Shown in pieces: positions 34,983 to 51,322 of a stretch of DNA of 58,163 nt (within the stretch, counting starts at the first letter, position 1; every line of letters begins with the position of its first letter). The notes under the pieces are model-generated. The model was not told the DNA's origin and ran no database searches. It saw nothing but the letters and a program-made list of their open reading frames with translations. The DNA comes from Chloroflexota bacterium. GTDB lineage: Bacteria; Chloroflexota; Anaerolineae; Caldilineales; Caldilineaceae. The stretch lies in NCBI GenBank assembly GCA_030058085.1, contig JASGTU010000328.1, positions 1 through 58,163 of the forward strand. The letters are read 5' to 3'. A program made the position numbers and the translations under genes.

Positions 34983-36449
34983 ATGCAGACCGAACGCACT
35001 GTGAACCAAACCAAGCCCGGCGATTGGCGCGAACGCCTCGGCAGACGCGACCCGTCGCTGCGCGTCCACCTCATCGGCATCGGCGGAGCGGGCCTCAGCG
35101 CCATCGCCCGCGTCCTGCTCGAAATGGGCCTAGCCGTCAGCGGCAGCGACATGCAGGCCGGCCCGGTCACCGCTCATCTCGCCCAACACGGCGCACAGAT
35201 ATTCCCACAGCAAGTTGCCGCCAACCTTCTCGAGCAACCCGCGGACCAGCGCCCGCACGTCGTGCTGATCAGCAGCGCCGTCCACGATGACAACCCAGAA
35301 CTGGCTGCGGCCCGGCAGCTTGGTCTGCCGGTCGTCAAGCGCACCGACTTCCTGCCCGCTCTGCTGCAAGGCCGTCAGGTCATCGCCGTCGCCGGGACGC
35401 ACGGCAAAAGCACCACCACCGCCATGATCATTCAGGTGTTGCGCGCGGCCGGCCTCGACCCGGGCTTCATCGTCGGCGCCAACTTGCCGGGCCTGGGCAA
35501 CGCCGCCGCCGGAAGCGGCACGCACTTCGTTATCGAAGCGGACGAGTACGATCATATGTTCCTCGGCCTGGAACCGGCAGTTGCCGTCATCACCAATGTC
35601 GAGTGGGACCACCCGGACTGCTACCCCACCCCGTCCAGTTTCCGCAAGGCCTTCATGCAGTTCATCGACCGCGTGGAACGCGGCGGCCTCGTCATCTCGT
35701 GCAGCGACGACGAAGGCGCAGAGACGTTGCGCAGCTACACCTATTCGCGCGGCCCGCGCTGGATCACCTACGGCCTGAATGAAGCTGCGGACATGCGCGC
35801 CGTTCTGCGGCCCATGCAGGACTGCGACACGAGCGCGGCGGATCTCGTTTGGTGGCACGCCCCTGCCGGGCGACTGCGCCTGAGCGTGCCCGGCGTACAC
35901 AACATCCGTAACGCCCTCGCCGCCTTGGCAGTAAGCAGTTGGTGCAATGTGCCTCTGGAGCAGGCGATGGGCAGCCTGGCGCGCTATACGGGCGTCGCCC
36001 GCCGCTTCGAGGCCAAAGGCGAGGCCGCAGGCGTACAGGTCTTCGACGACTACGCCCACCATCCGACCGAAATCATGGCGACGCTGGCTGCCGCGCGCCA
36101 ACGCTTTCCCGACCGGCGCATTTGGGCCGTGTTCCAGCCGCACACCTTCAGCCGCACGGAACGCATGCTCTACCGCATGGGCGACAGCTTCGATCACGCC
36201 GACCAGGTGATCGTCACCGACATCTTTGCCGCACGCGAGGTCGATGACGGCAGCGTCAGTTCCGCTGAGCTGGTCGCCGCCAGCCCCCACCCCGCTATCC
36301 GCTACATTGCCGGCCTGTGCGAGTGCGCCGATTACCTGGCTGCACACACGCAAGCGGGCGACATCGTCATAACGCTGGGCGCAGGCGACGGCTACAAGGC
36401 CGGCGAAATTCTGCTGGCGAAACTACAGGCGGATGAGAAGGACGGCTAA
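34983..36449 (+). CDS. murC: UDP-N-acetylmuramate--L-alanine ligase
   Basis: The 488-residue ligase has the MurC Rossmann start [22 protein letters not shown] loop [34 protein letters not shown] and [10 protein letters not shown]. It adds the first L-Ala to UDP-MurNAc. It precedes murB with an overlap or near-overlap, so the pair is translationally coupled. Confidence 0.97.
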   Translation: MQTERTVNQTKPGDWRERLGRRDPSLRVHLIGIGGAGLSAIARVLLEMGLAVSGSDMQAGPVTAHLAQHGAQIFPQQVAANLLEQPADQRPHVVLISSAVHDDNPELAAARQLGLPVVKRTDFLPALLQGRQVIAVAGTHGKSTTTAMIIQVLRAAGLDPGFIVGANLPGLGNAAAGSGTHFVIEADEYDHMFLGLEPAVAVITNVEWDHPDCYPTPSSFRKAFMQFIDRVERGGLVISCSDDEGAETLRSYTYSRGPRWITYGLNEAADMRAVLRPMQDCDTSAADLVWWHAPAGRLRLSVPGVHNIRNALAALAVSSWCNVPLEQAMGSLARYTGVARRFEAKGEAAGVQVFDDYAHHPTEIMATLAAARQRFPDRRIWAVFQPHTFSRTERMLYRMGDSFDHADQVIVTDIFAAREVDDGSVSSAELVAASPHPAIRYIAGLCECADYLAAHTQAGDIVITLGAGDGYKAGEILLAKLQADEKDG

Positions 36450-36480
36450 GCGGCGCGCTATTGCTGCCGCGCAGCGAATC

Positions 36481-37481
36481 ATGACGACTAACACAGAATT
36501 TGCTGTAGATAACAATATCGAAAACGAGGGTCATCAGATCGACTTTTCGCCTTTGGAGGCATACGGCATCCGCGTCGAGCGGCAAGTCAGCCTGGCGCCG
36601 CATACGACGATCAAGATCGGCGGGCCGGCGGAGTACTTCGCAACGGTCAGCACAACCGCCCAGTTCACGGCGCTTGTGCGCTGGGCGCAGTCGGTTCGCC
36701 TGCCCTATTTCGTGCTCGGCGGCGGCAGCAACATCCTGATCAGCGATGCCGGCGTGCGCGGCCTGGTGATCTACAACCGCTGCCGCGCCATTGAGCAGCC
36801 CATTGCCGCTGCGGACGGAGCCGGCGTCTCCGTCTCGGCGGAGAGCGGCGCGGCGCTGGCGGGGTTAGCCCGGCGCACCGCGCGCCAGGCGCTTTCCGGC
36901 TTGGAATGGGCCGTCAGCGTGCCGGGCACGGTGGGCGGCGCCGTCGTAGGCAACGCCGGCGCCCACGGCAGCGAGGTCAAAGACAACCTGATTGCAGCCC
37001 AGGCAATCGACGCTGACGGCGCGCTTCGCACCTGGACCGCGGCCGATTTGCGCTACGGCTATCGCAGCAGCGCGCTGAAACGGCTTCGCCCGCTGCAGGC
37101 CGGCTTCAAGCCGGCGGTGATCAGCGCCGCCTTTCGCCTTCAGCCTGGCGACAACGACGCCATCCGCGCCCGCGCCGACGCTAACCTAGCGCATCGCCGC
37201 CGCACGCAGCCGGTCGAGCCGAGCCTCGGCAGCACCTTTATGAACCCGCCGGGCGATCACGCAGGCCGCCTGATCGAACAAGCGGGGCTGAAGGGTGCAC
37301 AGGTCGGCGGGGTGCAAGTCAGCCGGCGGCACGCCAATTTCCTGATCAACCCAGGCGGCGCCGGGAGTGCAACCGCTGCCGACTTCCTGGCGTTAGTACA
37401 TCACGTCCAAGACGTCGTGCAAAAGCTCTGCGGCGTGACCCTTGAACCGGAAATACAACTCGCCGGAGAATGGCAAACGGC

Positions 37482-37485
<4 letters not shown>
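36481..37485 (+). CDS. murB: UDP-N-acetylenolpyruvoylglucosamine reductase
   Basis: The FAD enzyme shows [48 protein letters not shown], the active-site YGYRSSALK and [19 protein letters not shown]. The C-terminal end lacks the extra loop of type I enzymes, which suggests type II. The start is uncertain: ATG at 36433 overlaps murC by 17 bases, while ATG at 36481 gives 334 residues and is used here. The stop overlaps the ddl start as ATGA. Confidence 0.95.
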
Positions 37486-38615
<1,130 letters not shown>

Positions 38616-38649
38616 GCGCAGTAAATAAGCGCATACGAGAGCGGAAGCA

Positions 38650-39588
38650 ATGGCATTCGGTGCAAGAGATCGGTCAAAGAACACCAAAGCGAGGCAGTCC
38701 GGCTCGGCTGTCCATTCAGTCAGCATCCCCCGCACCGCGGCGACGGCGCGCAATCGCCCCGCCGCAGGCCGCAGGCGCACGGTTAAGCGCGGGATGCGCC
38801 GCTTCGAATCCGCCATCGCCCGTCTCGAAATCGGCGAGCGACTGCCCAGCGCCGCGGGCATCACGCGCGTCGCCCTCGGCAGCGGCTGGCATCCCAGCAA
38901 GATCGTCAGCGCGCTGCTCGTCGTCGCCGCCGTCGCCGCGCTGGCCCTGATCCACGTCGACGACGACTGGTTCGTTTATGCCGAAGATGTGCAGTTCCGC
39001 AACCTGACCTACCTTGACTCGGCAGAGTTGTATCGCCAGAGCGAGGTCGAGGGGTGGAATACCCTGTGGCTGACAACCAGCCACATCCGCAACCAACTCT
39101 TGGACCATCCCTACGTAGCGGACGCAACCGTCAATATCCGCCTGCCCGCCCAGGTCACAGTCGACGTTGTCGAGACCTACCCGGTCGCGCTGTGGGTCAC
39201 CAAGGACGAGACGCTGTGGCTGACCGCCGGCGGCGCAGCCCTGCCTGCTGCCGGGCCGACCGACCCGGCGCTGCCCCAGATCATCGACATCCTGGGTGAG
39301 GCGCAGGCGGTCGGTCGCGATACGCGCGCAGTGGACGCAGACGTGCTCGACAGCGCGCTGGCGTTGATGGGGCAAATGCCTGCGCTAAACAACAAAGTTC
39401 GCTATAATCGGGGCGTGGGCCTAAACTTCCCCATGCCCGGACACGACATCTGGGTATATTGGGGCGACGGCGCCAACACGGAGAGCAAAATGGAGAACCT
39501 GGCGGCGGCGCGTTTAGCCCTCGCCTCGCTCGAAGAGTCGCCGCAGATCGTCGACGTGCGTTACGTTCACCGTCCCTATTTTCGCTAG
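38650..39588 (+). CDS. ftsQ: FtsQ/DivIB-type division protein
   Basis: The 312-residue bitopic protein has an Arg-rich cytoplasmic N-terminus (about 80 residues), one membrane helix (about 85-103) and a POTRA-type domain starting VQFRNLTYLDSAELYR. An FtsQ beta domain follows with VNIRLPAQVTVDVVETYPVALW. It sits in the classical ddl-ftsQ-ftsA-ftsZ order. It bridges early and late division proteins. Confidence 0.92.
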   Translation: MAFGARDRSKNTKARQSGSAVHSVSIPRTAATARNRPAAGRRRTVKRGMRRFESAIARLEIGERLPSAAGITRVALGSGWHPSKIVSALLVVAAVAALALIHVDDDWFVYAEDVQFRNLTYLDSAELYRQSEVEGWNTLWLTTSHIRNQLLDHPYVADATVNIRLPAQVTVDVVETYPVALWVTKDETLWLTAGGAALPAAGPTDPALPQIIDILGEAQAVGRDTRAVDADVLDSALALMGQMPALNNKVRYNRGVGLNFPMPGHDIWVYWGDGANTESKMENLAAARLALASLEESPQIVDVRYVHRPYFR

Positions 39589-39643
39589 GGCTTTTCTGCC
39601 AAGAGCCAGTTGGCTCGCCGTTTTGTCCGACTGAGGAATATCC

Positions 39644-40903
39644 GTGCAAGAATTCATTTCGGCAATTGATATCGGCACCACCAAGATCTGCGCGCTTACC
39701 GCCGCAGTCACACATGACAGCCTGGGACGCCTGGCGCTGCACGTTTTGGGGCAGGGCCAAACGCCTAGCCGGGGCATCCGTCGCGGGGTCGTCATCAACG
39801 TAGGAGAAGCCATCGCCAGCGTAGGCGAAGCGGTAGAAAAGTGCGAACAGGATTCGGGCGAGCACATCCTGAGCGCCTACGTCGGCATTGCCGGCAGCCA
39901 CATCACCACCCTGAACAGCAAGGGCGTCAGCCCGGTCGACGCGCGCAGCGGCGTCACAGGCCAAGACATGCAGCGTGCGCTCGAGGGCGCTCGCGCCGTG
40001 GCGCTGCCGCAAAACCAGGAGATCATCCACACCATCGCCCGGCAGTGGACCGTCGACGGCCAAAGCGAAGTGCAGCAGCCGCTCGGCATGAGCGCCTATC
40101 GCCTAGAGGTCGACGCCCACATCGTCACGGGCAGCACGACCGCGGTCACTAACCTCACGCAGTGCGTCTTGGCGCAGAACATCGACATCGACGAGTTGGT
40201 GCTGGAGCCGCTCGCCGCCAACGAAGCTGTGCTGCGCCCCGAAGAGCGGCGCATGGGCGTCGCCGTGGTCGACATGGGCGGCGGCACCACCGACATCGCC
40301 ATCTTCGTGGAGGACGGCCTCTGCCACACCGTGATCCTGGACATGGGCGGCAACCACCTCACAAACGACGTCGCCGTCGGCCTACACGCTCCCTTCGAGA
40401 CCGCGGAAGAACTGAAGCTGCGCTACGGCAGCGTATTGCCGGAGCGCGTAGCCGAAGACGAAAAAGTCTGGGCCTCGGTCTTCGGCGAAAAATCCGAGCT
40501 TAGCTTCAGCCGCCGCTTCATCAGCGAAATCCTCGAAGCGCGCGCCACGGAGATCTTTGAGATCATCGGCGAAAAACTCGAAGACAGCGGCTACTACGAC
40601 CACATGCCCGCCGGCGTCGTCCTGACCGGCGGCGCCAGCCAACTGCCCGGCATGACCGAACTGGGCCGCCGTGTGCTGGGCATGCCCGTGCGCATCGGCA
40701 CGCCTTCGGGGCGCCTGCCCATCACCGGCCTCAACCGCAGCTTGCAGACGCCCGCCTATTCGACCAGCGTCGGGCTTTTGCTCTGGGGCCTGCACGAAGA
40801 TGCCCGCGCCGTGCACCGCCGCTTTGCCGCCGACCAGGCCGGCAACCACAGCGTTTGGGTGGGCAACGTCATGCAGTGGCTCAAGAATTTATTGCCCGGG
40901 TAG
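39644..40903 (+). CDS. ftsA: cell division protein FtsA
   Basis: The 419-residue actin-fold ATPase starts [15 protein letters not shown] (phosphate 1) and has [14 protein letters not shown] (phosphate 2) and [13 protein letters not shown] (adenosine site). The end [12 protein letters not shown] is the expected amphipathic membrane-targeting helix. GTG start at 39644 with GAGGAATATCC upstream. It tethers FtsZ to the membrane. A TATAAT lies upstream at 39403-39408 inside ftsQ, but without a good -35. Confidence 0.97.
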   Translation: MQEFISAIDIGTTKICALTAAVTHDSLGRLALHVLGQGQTPSRGIRRGVVINVGEAIASVGEAVEKCEQDSGEHILSAYVGIAGSHITTLNSKGVSPVDARSGVTGQDMQRALEGARAVALPQNQEIIHTIARQWTVDGQSEVQQPLGMSAYRLEVDAHIVTGSTTAVTNLTQCVLAQNIDIDELVLEPLAANEAVLRPEERRMGVAVVDMGGGTTDIAIFVEDGLCHTVILDMGGNHLTNDVAVGLHAPFETAEELKLRYGSVLPERVAEDEKVWASVFGEKSELSFSRRFISEILEARATEIFEIIGEKLEDSGYYDHMPAGVVLTGGASQLPGMTELGRRVLGMPVRIGTPSGRLPITGLNRSLQTPAYSTSVGLLLWGLHEDARAVHRRFAADQAGNHSVWVGNVMQWLKNLLPG

Positions 40904-41086
40904 ACAAAGCGCAGCGATCATGTTAGATTGATTCAATCCAGGCGTTTCGTTATTGGGGGTCCCATAGACCTTGCCTTTGCCGGGCGGGCGCGACAAAGGC
41001 AAGACGCAGTAATTAGGACAGAGAGGCAAGACCGCATCATCATGCACTCGTCAGACGGTAGTACCGGTTCAGAGAAGGAGCAGACA

Positions 41087-42235
<1,149 letters not shown>

Positions 42236-42302
42236 CCGCCCGTTTGCGGCGACGTCGATCTCCCGGAAGATCCGGCGTCGCCTCATCGCCAACTGCTCCT
42301 TC

Positions 42303-42331
42303 GCGGGCGGACACAGGACGTGTCCGCCCGC
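42303..42331 (+). terminator. terminator-like hairpin after ftsZ
   Basis: GCGGGCGGACAC and GTGTCCGCCCGC form a perfect 12-bp stem with a 5-base loop. The following TATATT is T-rich but not a strict T-run. It marks the end of the dcw cluster. Confidence 0.7.
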
Positions 42332-42436
42332 TATATTGCGCCGGCCCGCGATCATAACCTTAAAATTTCCGTCTTCTCCCCCCAGATCACGGCGCAAACA
42401 CGCCCTTCCCCTATAGAACGCCTGTTTTGCGTATTT

Positions 42437-42465
42437 GCAGGCCCCCGCCAACTGTGCTATACTTC
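42437..42465 (+). promoter_or_regulatory. nrdR promoter with extended -10
   Basis: TTGCAG (42437-42442), a 17-base spacer and TGcTATACT (-10 at 42460-42465) predict transcription from about 42472. The 342 bases between ftsZ and nrdR hold this promoter, the ftsZ hairpin and two NrdR-box-like sites. Confidence 0.65.
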
Positions 42466-42478
42466 GCGACCGTAGGCA

Positions 42479-42525
42479 ACTAGATATAGTACGTTCTCGT
42501 ATCGCCTACACAATATACAAGACAT
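42479..42525. promoter_or_regulatory. pair of NrdR-box-like sites
   Basis: Site 1 (42479-42494) has core CTAGATATAG and site 2 (42510-42525) starts ACACAATATA. The known NrdR box is close to ACACWATATATWGTGT. Site 1 matches the core with one mismatch. Site 2 matches well only in its left half. The starts are 31 bp apart, three helical turns, the usual spacing of paired NrdR boxes. They lie just past the predicted start of transcription, fitting autorepression. Confidence 0.55.
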
Positions 42526-42577
42526 AATTCGCAAGCATTATTGACAAGTAGCTTCTAGCAACAAGGACGCTTGGGCG

Positions 42578-43021
42578 ATGCGATGTCCCCATTGCGGTCA
42601 CACATCCCATCGGGTAATCGACACGCGCGAGGCGGGCGAGGACATTCGCCGCCGCCGCCGCTGCGACCACTGTGGCCAGCGCTTCACAACCTACGAGCAC
42701 ATTTCCGCCAACCTGCTCGTCGTCAAAAGTGACGGTCGCCGTGAACCGTTCGACCGCCAGAAAGTGCTCTCCGGCATCCAGATCGCTTCGGTCAAGCGCC
42801 CCATCAGCAGCGCCGCCCTAGAGCATGTTGTCGTCCAGATCGAAGAGGCGCTTTTCGCCCTCGGCCGCGCCGAAGTGCCCAGCAGCGTCATTGGCAACCT
42901 CGTTCTGGACCATCTCGCGCAAATGGACCAGGTCGCGTACATTCGCTTTGCCAGCGTCTACCTCAACATAAACGACCTCAACGATCTCCGGGCGGAGATA
43001 GACCGTCTCATGGGCCGATGA
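42578..43021 (+). CDS. nrdR: transcriptional repressor NrdR
   Basis: The 147-residue protein has the N-terminal zinc ribbon (Cys3, Cys6, Cys29, Cys32 in MRCPHCG ... [15 protein letters not shown]) and an ATP-cone domain (about residues 49-139, [17 protein letters not shown]). NrdR senses ATP/dATP and represses ribonucleotide reductase genes. The class II reductase gene is next, and NrdR-box-like sites lie upstream. Confidence 0.97.
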   Translation: MRCPHCGHTSHRVIDTREAGEDIRRRRRCDHCGQRFTTYEHISANLLVVKSDGRREPFDRQKVLSGIQIASVKRPISSAALEHVVVQIEEALFALGRAEVPSSVIGNLVLDHLAQMDQVAYIRFASVYLNINDLNDLRAEIDRLMGR

Positions 43022-43095
43022 TGTTGAACCAGCCCGCCCATCGTCGCTGACCGCTCGCCAGGCGCCCCCGTGCGCCGCCCGTGTCAACTCCCAGT

Positions 43096-43135
43096 GGCCG
43101 AGCCGGAACGTTCGCTTCGGCCGCGTGTTTTTTTT
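43096..43135 (+). terminator. intrinsic terminator/attenuator ahead of nrdJ
   Basis: GGCCGA (43096-43101) pairs with TCGGCC (43117-43122), with some inner pairing. After GCGTG a run of eight T ends at 43135. It lies only about 50 bases before the nrdJ start, so it either ends the nrdR transcript or attenuates nrdJ. Confidence 0.65.
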
Positions 43136-43185
43136 CTTAGGCAAGACAGATAACTCGGACATTTCGGAACTGGAGGGATAGATTC

Positions 43186-45783
<2,598 letters not shown>

Positions 45784-45805
45784 CAGCATTCCCCTAAACG
45801 GAAAA

Positions 45806-45842
45806 CGCCCATCCCGGAAGCTTGCGACTTCCTGGATGGGCG
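45806..45842. terminator. bidirectional terminator hairpin
   Basis: CGCCCATCC pairs with GGATGGGCG, and inside it GGAAG pairs with CTTCC around a 7-base loop. It sits between convergent nrdJ and the amylosucrase gene, with GAAAA on the left flank, which gives T-rich sequence on the minus strand. Confidence 0.75.
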
Positions 45843-45883
45843 CATCATATTCGCCCGCAATTGCCTAACCTACGTCCCGCCCC

Positions 45884-47854
<1,971 letters not shown>

Positions 47855-47902
47855 CGTGGCATCCTCTCGCGTCACTGTCTAGTGGTTTGATCGCCAAGTA
47901 TT

Positions 47903-47984
47903 TGTCATTCTGAAGCGAGCGACTGCGAGCTGAAGAATCTCGTCGTACCAGAGGCAGAGATGTTTCGCTATGCTCAACATGACA
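47903..47984. repeat. degenerate palindromic dispersed-repeat-like element
   Basis: TGTCATTCTGA at one end and TCAACATGACA at the other are imperfect inverted ends. Inside are GAAGAATCTCGTC and GAGATGTTTCGCTATGCTC. This resembles the widespread TGTCATTCTGAGCGAAGCGAAGAATCTC family of small intergenic palindromes, here mutated. Copies elsewhere in the genome would confirm it. Confidence 0.5.
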
Positions 47985-48010
47985 ATGTGCGTATTGGGCG
48001 ATCAGACCAT

Positions 48011-48817
48011 TTAGGGTTTACGGGCTACCAAGACAATATGTTCGCTGTCCGCTGCGTAAGGGCCGCCGTCGAAGTCTCCCCAGACCGCCCCTACCTCGAA
48101 ACCGCAGTGGCGCAGCATCAACTCCGCCTCACTGCGCCACAGAAAGCGCAGCAGGAACGGGCAGTGCGTGCGCCGCACCGAGCCGTCGGGCGCGACCTCT
48201 TCGTAGATGAAAAGCGTGTCCTGTAGCTGTTCGCCGAAGTCGACGGTGCGAACGCTCCACTTCAGCACATGCGCACCACTGGCGTCGTCAACCCATTCAT
48301 CCGCCAGTTCCATCATGCCGTTGACGGCAAGCAGGCGGGCTGCGTCCGGGTTGAACACGTCGACCAGCAGCAAGCCCTCGCGGCCCAAATGCCGGTAGAC
48401 ATTGCGCAGCGCGGCCATTTGGTCCTCGAGCGTCGTCAGATGCATGAGCGTGTTGGTGGTGCAGATCGCCAACGAGAACGACTTCTCCGCCAGGTCGAAC
48501 GTGCGCAGGTCGCCTTCGACGAGTTCGACCGTGCCGCGCAGGCGTCGCCTGTCCAGTTTACTGCGCGCCGCGGCCAGCAGCCCCGGGCTGAGGTCGACGC
48601 CCACGACCCTATGGCCGGCCTCGGCTAAGGGCAGTATCACCCGCCCCGTGCCGCAGCCCAGTTCCAAGATCGGGTCGCCGCACTCCTCAGCCATGTTCAC
48701 GATCAAGTCGATATCGTCGGCATAGTGGCGATAGTCGTCATCATAGAACCGGGCGAACCGGTCCAACACGGCGATCAACTCGTCGGGGCGGCTTTGGTCG
48801 GAATTTACTGGCGGCAT
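48011..48817 (-). CDS. class I SAM-dependent methyltransferase
   Basis: The 268-residue protein has the SAM-binding motif LELGCGTGRVILPLAEAG (about residues 52-69), the acidic VVGVDLSPGLL end of strand 2, and a later FSLAICTTNTLMHL segment. The C-terminal half (LLRFLWRSEAELMLRHCGFEVGAVWGDFDGGP) is typical of small-molecule methyltransferases of this type. The substrate is unknown. It is upstream of the amylosucrase on the same strand, but a repeat-like element separates them. Confidence 0.87.
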   Translation of the reverse strand: MPPVNSDQSRPDELIAVLDRFARFYDDDYRHYADDIDLIVNMAEECGDPILELGCGTGRVILPLAEAGHRVVGVDLSPGLLAAARSKLDRRRLRGTVELVEGDLRTFDLAEKSFSLAICTTNTLMHLTTLEDQMAALRNVYRHLGREGLLLVDVFNPDAARLLAVNGMMELADEWVDDASGAHVLKWSVRTVDFGEQLQDTLFIYEEVAPDGSVRRTHCPFLLRFLWRSEAELMLRHCGFEVGAVWGDFDGGPYAADSEHIVLVARKP

Positions 48818-48871
48818 AGGACGTCCGATATGGCTTAGTTGAAGACTGGCAGGCGCCGGCTACATGGCAAC

Positions 48872-48900
48872 ATCATAATGCCCGCTGCGGGGAATGCCCA
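48872..48900 (-). promoter_or_regulatory. candidate promoter for the methyltransferase
   Basis: On the minus strand TGGGCA (48895-48900) is followed after 17 bases by TATGAT (48872-48877), about 55 bases before the start codon. Confidence 0.4.
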
Positions 48901-48909
48901 AAACCGATT

Positions 48910-48937
48910 TTGCACTTCCAGCGCAATGCGCTATACT
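48910..48937 (+). promoter_or_regulatory. greA-lysS promoter
   Basis: TTGCAC (48910-48915), a 16-base spacer and TATACT (48932-48937) predict transcription from about 48944. The greA leader would be about 300 bases. The 433-base gap between the methyltransferase and greA holds only this, the methyltransferase promoter and leader hairpins. Confidence 0.6.
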
Positions 48938-49038
48938 CTAGGGGAGCATCAAAAGGCACCGACCGCAGCCGTGTACGCCTCGAGCGTACGATCGGCGTTG
49001 GTCGGCTATTGCTTTGTGGGGCATATCGCGCGTCTGGA

Positions 49039-49060
49039 GCCGCCGCTTGGCGGTGTTTTT
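49039..49060 (+). terminator. terminator-like hairpin in the greA leader
   Basis: CCGCC-GCTT-GGCGG, with a flanking G-T pair, is followed by a run of five T. A second hairpin GGCCC...GGGCC follows at about 49064-49081. It lies about 100 bases after the predicted start of transcription and about 190 before greA. Confidence 0.45.
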
Positions 49061-49250
49061 CGTGGCCCTTTTTCGCGGGCCTCGCCGCCACAGCGCCCAG
49101 ACGAGATGCAAGAGACGAGTCGCATGAAACGTTCTCGTCTTGTCTTCCGTTTGTTTCACAGCGGTTCGTTTCGCCAGAGCGAACCGCCGCATGTTCTGGC
49201 GCTATGCCCGGACGTCGTCTGGCGTCGCTGAGTAAGAAAGAATCGAAGTG

Positions 49251-49727
49251 ATGAGCAACAACCAACCGATATATTTGACCGCAGAGGGGCTGGACAAAAT
49301 CAAGGAAGAGCTTTCCTACCTTGTCAACACGCGGCGGCATGAGGTCGCCATGATGATCGCCGAAGCCAAGGCCGAAGGTGACATCAGCGAGAATGCCGGC
49401 TACGACGAGGCCAAGACCGTGCAGGGCTTCCTCGAAGGCCGCATCCGCGAGTTGGAAAACATCGTCAAGAACGCGGTCGTCATCCAAGAGAGCGAGCAGC
49501 CCGCCGACGAGGTCGCCATCGGCCGGACCGTCACCGTGCGCGAGGACGGCTACCCCAGCCATGAGACCTACACCATCGTCGGCACAGCCGAAGCGGACCC
49601 CAAGACCGGCCGCATCAGCAACCACAGCCCCATAGGCCAAGCCTTGCTCGGCAAGCGCGTGGGCGACCGTGTCTCCGTCGCCTCGCCCGGCGGCGAGATC
49701 GTGTTCGAGATTCTCAAGATCGAATAG
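49251..49727 (+). CDS. greA: transcription elongation factor GreA
   Basis: The 158-residue length equals that of E. coli GreA. The N-terminal coiled coil carries YLTAEGLDKIKEELSYL and the tip GDISENAGYDEAK with the acidic pair that reaches the polymerase active site. The C-terminal domain has YTIVGTAEADPKTGRISNHSPIGQALLGK. GreA rescues backtracked RNA polymerase. ATG at 49251 is used, with GTG at 49248 as an alternative. lysS follows after 37 bases. Confidence 0.97.
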   Translation: MSNNQPIYLTAEGLDKIKEELSYLVNTRRHEVAMMIAEAKAEGDISENAGYDEAKTVQGFLEGRIRELENIVKNAVVIQESEQPADEVAIGRTVTVREDGYPSHETYTIVGTAEADPKTGRISNHSPIGQALLGKRVGDRVSVASPGGEIVFEILKIE

Positions 49728-49764
49728 CCTCGCCCAACCCGCACAGCAAAAAGGACGATAAATC

Positions 49765-51321
49765 GTGGCCGAATCTTCCCGCTACCTCTTCGATCCGGAA
49801 CGCCTGTCCGACCAGGAACAGTCGCGGCTCCACAACCTCGAACAGATCAAAGCCGCCGGCATCGACCCGTTCCCGGCCCGGGTGCGCCGCACGCACACCA
49901 TCGCCCAGGCGCGCGCCCTCTTCGACGGCGATTCCGACCCCGGCGCTACGGTCTCCGTCTGCGGACGCCTCAAGCGCATCCGCATCATGGGCAAGATGAG
50001 CTTTGCCGACCTGGAAGACGGCAGCGGTCAGATCCAGATCGTCGTGCGCCGCGACAATCTGCCCGACGGCTGGTACAACGACATCTGGAAAAAATACGTC
50101 GACCTGGGCGATTTCGTCGGCGTCACCGGCCCGCTCGTTACGACGAAAACGGGCGAGCAAAGCGTCGAGGCGACCGATGTCCAGTTCCTGAGCAAAGCGC
50201 TCAAGCCCATGCCCGACAAGTGGCATGGCGTGCGCGACCGCGAGACGCGCTACCGCCGTCGCTATGTCGACCTGCTCGCCAACCCCGAGGTGCGCGATGT
50301 GTTCGTCGCCCGCGCCAAGACGCTGGCCGCGCTGCGCCGCTACCTCGACAGCGAAGGATTTCTCGAAGTCGAGACGCCCATTCTCCAGCCGATCTACGGC
50401 GGCGCCGCGGCGCGTCCCTTTGTCACGCACCATAACCAGCTTCACCAGAACCTCTACCTGCGCATCAGCTTCGAGCTGTACCTCAAGCGGCTGATCGTGG
50501 GCGGCTACGACCGCGTCTACGAGATCGGCCGCGACTTCCGCAACGAGGGCGTCAGCTTCAAGCACAACCCCGAGTTCACGCAGCTCGAGTTCTACGAAGC
50601 CTACACCGACTACGAAGGCGTCATGCGCCGCACCGAAGAGATGGTCGCCTTCGTCGCCCAGGAAGTCACCGGCGGGACAACCATCACCTATCAGGGCCAC
50701 GAAATCGACCTCGCTCCGCCCTGGCGGCGGCTCACCCTGCGCGACGCCATCCGTCAGGCCACAGGCATCGACTACGAAGCCTATCCCGAAGCGGAAGCGT
50801 TGGCGGAGGCCATGCGCGGCATCGGCCACGACCCGGACCCCAACAGCAATTGGGGCAAACTGGTCGACAGCCTGCTCGCCCGCCACGTCGAGCCGAACCT
50901 CATCCAGCCGACTTTCCTCATCGACTACCCGCGCGACGTCAGCCCGCTCGCCAAAGGCGACCTGGACGACCCGCTGCAAGTGGAGCGGTTCGAGGGCTTC
51001 GCCGCCGGCATGGAGCTTTGCAACGCTTTCAGCGAGATCAACGACCCCATCGACCAGTTGCAGCGCTTCGTCGACGAGAACTACCGGGCGCGCCACGGCG
51101 ACGAGGAAGCCCACCCCATCGACGAGGACTACATCGAGGCGTTGAGCTACGGCATGCCGCCCACCGGCGGCTTCGGCATGGGCGTCGACCGCCTCGCCAT
51201 GCTCCTGACCGACAAGGACACCATCCGCGAGGTGATCCTCTTCCCGCACCTGCGCTCGCTCAAGGAAGAACCCGCCGCCCTCGACTCGGATTCCGAGGAA
51301 AGCGAGGCCGCCGAGGCCTAG
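49765..51321 (+). CDS. lysS: lysine--tRNA ligase, class II
   Basis: The 518-residue synthetase has an OB-fold anticodon domain (about residues 50-150, VSVCGRLKRIRIMGKMSF) and class II motifs: motif 2 in IGRDFRNEGVSFKHNPEFTQ and motif 3 in GFGMGVDRLAMLLTD. The C-terminal about 15 residues are acidic. The start is GTG at 49765 with AAAAGGACG upstream. greA-lysS is a common pair. Confidence 0.97.
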   Translation: MAESSRYLFDPERLSDQEQSRLHNLEQIKAAGIDPFPARVRRTHTIAQARALFDGDSDPGATVSVCGRLKRIRIMGKMSFADLEDGSGQIQIVVRRDNLPDGWYNDIWKKYVDLGDFVGVTGPLVTTKTGEQSVEATDVQFLSKALKPMPDKWHGVRDRETRYRRRYVDLLANPEVRDVFVARAKTLAALRRYLDSEGFLEVETPILQPIYGGAAARPFVTHHNQLHQNLYLRISFELYLKRLIVGGYDRVYEIGRDFRNEGVSFKHNPEFTQLEFYEAYTDYEGVMRRTEEMVAFVAQEVTGGTTITYQGHEIDLAPPWRRLTLRDAIRQATGIDYEAYPEAEALAEAMRGIGHDPDPNSNWGKLVDSLLARHVEPNLIQPTFLIDYPRDVSPLAKGDLDDPLQVERFEGFAAGMELCNAFSEINDPIDQLQRFVDENYRARHGDEEAHPIDEDYIEALSYGMPPTGGFGMGVDRLAMLLTDKDTIREVILFPHLRSLKEEPAALDSDSEESEAAEA

Positions 51322-51322
51322 C

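Noticed and set aside
39403-39408. TATAAT inside ftsQ as an ftsAZ promoter
   Set aside because: No acceptable -35 at 16-18 bases upstream.
43022-43185. Cobalamin riboswitch ahead of nrdJ
   Set aside because: Expected because nrdJ is B12-dependent, but no B12-box-like sequence was found and the gap is too short for a full riboswitch.
48839-49251. Open frames in the greA leader (about 113-130 codons)
   Set aside because: No ribosome-binding site or motif; they overlap promoter and hairpins of the leader.
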